Under the pieces are notes generated by a model. That model saw nothing but the letters and a program-made list of their open reading frames with translations, made no database searches and was not told where the DNA came from. Position numbers and translations under genes: made by a program. From positions 1-39,977 of the IMG/VR virus record IMGVR_UViG_3300005536_000009: a stretch of 39,977 bases of DNA; one strand, 5' to 3'. This DNA comes from a virus. Below, piece after piece: positions 38,458 to 39,977 of this stretch; position 1 is the stretch's first letter, and each line of letters opens with the position of its first letter.

Positions 38458-39075
38458 CTGGACTCCCGGTAGCACTGGCTTGGGGATCGCATAGGCGTCG
38501 AACAGTTCGATAAACCGCGCAGCCTCAAGCCGCCAATGAGCCGGAACCTGTTCCAGTGATTCCGCCCCGAAAGCCGCATGTGTCGGGCAGTTCTCCCATG
38601 AGTGGCAGTCCCAACAGCCGGTCGCGAGCACGTCAGCGAGATTCTTGCCACCGCCCGTGAGGAAAGCCGGGACGACTTCTGCGAGATATTGCTCCCAGGT
38701 GACGGCCCGCGAGAGGTTGGCCCGCGAGAGGTTGGCCCCCGAGAGGTTGGCCACCGAGAGGGTGGCCCGCGAGAGGTTGGCCCACGAGAGGTTGGCCCCC
38801 GAGAGGTCGGCCCGCGAGAGGTCGGCCCCCGAGAGGTTGGCCCCCGAGAGGTTGGCCCCCGAGAGGTTGGCCCCCGAGAGGTTGGCCCCCGAGAGGTTGG
38901 CCCACCAGAGGTTGGCCCCCGAGAGGTTGGCCCACGAGAGGTTGGCCCCCGAGAGGTTGGTCCATGAGAGGTTGGCCCCCGAGAGGTTGGCCCGCGAACC
39001 TTTCTCGTTATCCGCGAACCATTCGGCATGAGCCTTGAGGATGCCGGCGAGTTCGTCAGCGGTATAGGACTTCAT
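38452..39075 (-). CDS. Pentapeptide-repeat protein with C-terminal domain
   Basis: 207 residues from ATG 39075. After a 27-residue lead ([22 protein letters not shown]) come 19 uninterrupted pentapeptides of A(N/D)LSx type (residues 28-122), which build a four-sided helix of the Qnr/MfpA sort. Some known members mimic DNA and protect gyrase, others are membrane- or virulence-linked. The C-terminal 80 residues hold [17 protein letters not shown] and a tail, PGVQP, close to the tail of the DUF7666-like protein. Early expression and the DNA-mimic fold suggest action on a host DNA enzyme; that is inference. Confidence 0.82.
   Translation of the reverse strand: MKSYTADELAGILKAHAEWFADNEKGSRANLSGANLSWTNLSGANLSWANLSGANLWWANLSGANLSGANLSGANLSGANLSGADLSRADLSGANLSWANLSRATLSVANLSGANLSRANLSRAVTWEQYLAEVVPAFLTGGGKNLADVLATGCWDCHSWENCPTHAAFGAESLEQVPAHWRLEAARFIELFDAYAIPKPVLPGVQP
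38710..38994. repeat. 15-base tandem repeats encoding pentapeptides
   Basis: Nineteen units of about GAGAGGTTGGCCCCC on the plus strand, with point changes at the twelfth to fourteenth bases. Each unit is one pentapeptide of the gene on the minus strand. It is nearly perfect at DNA level, which points to recent expansion. Confidence 0.9.
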
Positions 39076-39112
39076 TTCGTGGCGTCCTTTCCAGTCAGGG
39101 CGGACCAGCGGG
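39072..39112. repeat. 41-base exact repeat, copy 2
   Basis: Same sequence as 38330-38370. Here it ends the 129-residue helical gene and starts the pentapeptide-repeat gene. This copy is likely the parent, because the reading frame before it is continuous with a long gene. Confidence 0.9.
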
Positions 39113-39461
39113 AGAGAGCGGCGCGGCACTCCCGGTATGTGATCGCGTCACTTTGCATGTTCGTCTCGTCGGCTGGGTCCCCGGAGGAGTGCGCCGAGTG
39201 GTACAACTCCTGCGCCGCAGTCTCCAGCGCCTCCGCCATCTCGGCGGCTGCGGAGCGGAGCGCGGCGAGTTCCGCCTTGTGCCAGATCAGCGCGGCCACC
39301 GGGTCCTTGGCCTCGTCCAGCGGCATTTTGACGACCGGGATCACGTTCCGAAGCCGTTCCTGTAGCGCGTCCCATTCGGACCTGAGCACGCTGATCTCAT
39401 AGTCCGCCCGGGACAGGTCGTTGGTGCTCGTTTTGCGTTCGGGATCGTAGGGCAGGCTCAC
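39072..39461 (-). CDS. 129-residue helical hypothetical protein
   Basis: GTG 39461 (GTGA overlap). The protein is mostly helical with a coiled-coil stretch ([49 protein letters not shown]) and ends [18 protein letters not shown]. This is the layout of many phage proteins of unknown role near the start of early operons. Its last codons lie in the repeated joint. Confidence 0.65.
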   Translation of the reverse strand: MSLPYDPERKTSTNDLSRADYEISVLRSEWDALQERLRNVIPVVKMPLDEAKDPVAALIWHKAELAALRSAAAEMAEALETAAQELYHSAHSSGDPADETNMQSDAITYRECRAALSRWSALTGKDATK

Positions 39462-39520
39462 GACAGCACCTCCGGGGCGGTACCGAAGATCGCGTCATAT
39501 GCGTGCTTCGTGTTCGTCAT
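39458..39520 (-). CDS. 20-residue leader peptide
   Basis: ATG 39520 has GGAGGTTCC upstream and lies about 42 bases after the presumed transcription start. The peptide ([19 protein letters not shown] after Met) ends in TGA overlapping the GTG of the next gene. It is the first frame of the leftward operon and may set translation of the operon. Confidence 0.5.
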   Translation of the reverse strand: MTNTKHAYDAIFGTAPEVLS

Positions 39521-39568
39521 CTCAGGAACCTCCGTGCTTACGAGCGGCCCATTCCGCCCGTCACACAC

Positions 39569-39598
39569 ACTATATGGCCGCACCCATAGCCATGTCAA
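39569..39598 (-). promoter_or_regulatory. Strong leftward promoter of the long operon
   Basis: On the minus strand, TTGACA (39593-39598), an 18-base spacer and TATAGT (39569-39574) form a near-consensus sigma-70-type promoter, pointing at the 39520 start. The -35 is overlapped by the inverted repeat GCCAT-GTCA-ATGGC (39589-39602), a good place for a repressor. ATAGCCAT (39586-39593) is shared with the promoter at 36.9 kb. Confidence 0.7.
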
Positions 39599-39602
39599 TG
39601 GC

Positions 39603-39977
39603 CTTTCTTCGAGTGGGTGGTGTTTTCTTCGGCAGGTGTGAGCGGTGGCTTTAGGTCAAACTTGGTACAGCCTGCCCTGCGGGTCACACGAGCACGCCAC
39701 CTCGTGGTCACACGGCGCGCCCACCCAAGCCCTGCCTACGCTACCCAGTACCCTACGCCTACCCGTACCCTGTTCGCCCAGCCACGGCCCTGCCTTGCTC
39801 GCCCAGCACCGTTCCCAAGCGAATACCCCAACGGCCTACCTTTCGCTGTGGTTAGGTAACCAAGCTCGCAGACAGCCAGGTTTACATAATCCAGTTTACA
39901 TAACGTGCAGATCGGCCAGTTTCTGACCAGGCAACTGACCAGGCAAAAGGCAAAGTGGGCCGGGGAGGCCCCCACTC
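39603..39977. other. Non-coding region rich in short repeats (possible control or origin region)
   Basis: No convincing gene is present; the short frames have poor start sites and odd composition. It contains adjacent 17-base near-repeats (39737-39753 and 39754-39770), GGTTAGGTAACC (39850-39861), GTTTACATAA twice (39880-39889 and 39894-39903), CTGACCAGGCAA twice in tandem (39923-39946), and an imperfect hairpin at 39954-39976. The AT-rich patch around 39880-39905 stands out against the GC-rich surroundings. Divergent transcription likely starts just to the right. Confidence 0.55.
39923..39946. repeat. Tandem 12-base repeat
   Basis: CTGACCAGGCAA occurs twice back to back. Together with the two GTTTACATAA copies 20-40 bases to the left it resembles iteron-like binding sites for a replication or control protein. 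Confidence 0.7.

Noticed and set aside
38710-38994. CRISPR-like array of short repeats
   Set aside because: The units are contiguous 15-base repeats without spacers and encode pentapeptides in frame.
39736-39975. Minus-strand frame at the right edge
   Set aside because: It overlies the short repeats, lacks a ribosome site and has no recognisable protein features.
1-39977. Lysogeny functions, diversity-generating retroelement or anti-CRISPR genes
   Set aside because: I found no integrase, excisionase, reverse transcriptase or variable-repeat pair; small unknown genes could include inhibitors, but nothing in the sequence singles one out.

Overview
The window reads as part of a GC-rich, tightly packed tailed dsDNA phage genome. 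It has a portal, a scaffold and an HK97-fold major capsid protein, a large terminase, an adaptor and nozzle-type short tail, and large internal virion proteins. This set fits a podovirus-like particle. The host cannot be named. GTG starts are frequent, almost every junction is a 4-base ATGA/GTGA overlap, and one product is a lipobox lipoprotein, so a GC-rich bacterial host is likely. No integrase, tRNA, CRISPR array or reverse transcriptase was seen.

Layout, rightward half (1-28549): a cut-off gene and a replication-initiation-like protein (2-975); small unknown genes (972-2494); three consecutive genes sharing the same N-terminal four-cysteine zinc ribbon but carrying different beta-rich bodies (2499-4921); a beta-helix protein and another surface-type protein (4921-6647); small and large terminase (6644-8915); a sugar-modifying insert of C-methyltransferase, FkbM-type methyltransferase, HNH endonuclease and GT9-like glycosyltransferase (8912-12177); portal, scaffold and capsid (12203-16217); an endonuclease VII-like gene between structured intergenic RNAs (16305-16757); small head genes (16842-18085); a LAGLIDADG endonuclease and a GT4-like glycosyltransferase (18087-19948); adaptor, nozzle and ejection-type proteins (19914-27423); and a lysis group of M15 peptidase, membrane coiled-coil protein and holin-like protein (27420-28549).

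Leftward half (39520 down to 28418): about 30 mostly tiny genes in one operon-like run, started by a strong promoter at 39569-39598 with a second promoter at 36927-36955. It encodes repeat proteins (19 pentapeptide repeats; an Ala/Trp repeat protein), an XRE-like regulator, several micro-proteins with paired cysteines, a RecB/Cas4-like nuclease, an AT-hook protein, a metallopeptidase-like protein, envelope-directed products (membrane peptides, a TIM-barrel hydrolase-like protein, a Cys-rich lipoprotein), a PD-(D/E)xK nuclease of VRR-NUC type and an HNH nuclease. It converges on the holin-like gene with overlapping 3' ends. The last 375 bases hold no gene but carry several short direct repeats and inverted repeats, like a control or origin region.

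Most unusual points: the three zinc-ribbon virion-type paralogues; the sugar-modifying genes inside the head-tail operon; four free-standing endonuclease genes from three families; and a duplication near 37.6-39.1 kb in which one copy is chimeric at an 11-base microhomology. Many genes too short for routine calling were recovered from overlap spacing and Shine-Dalgarno sites.
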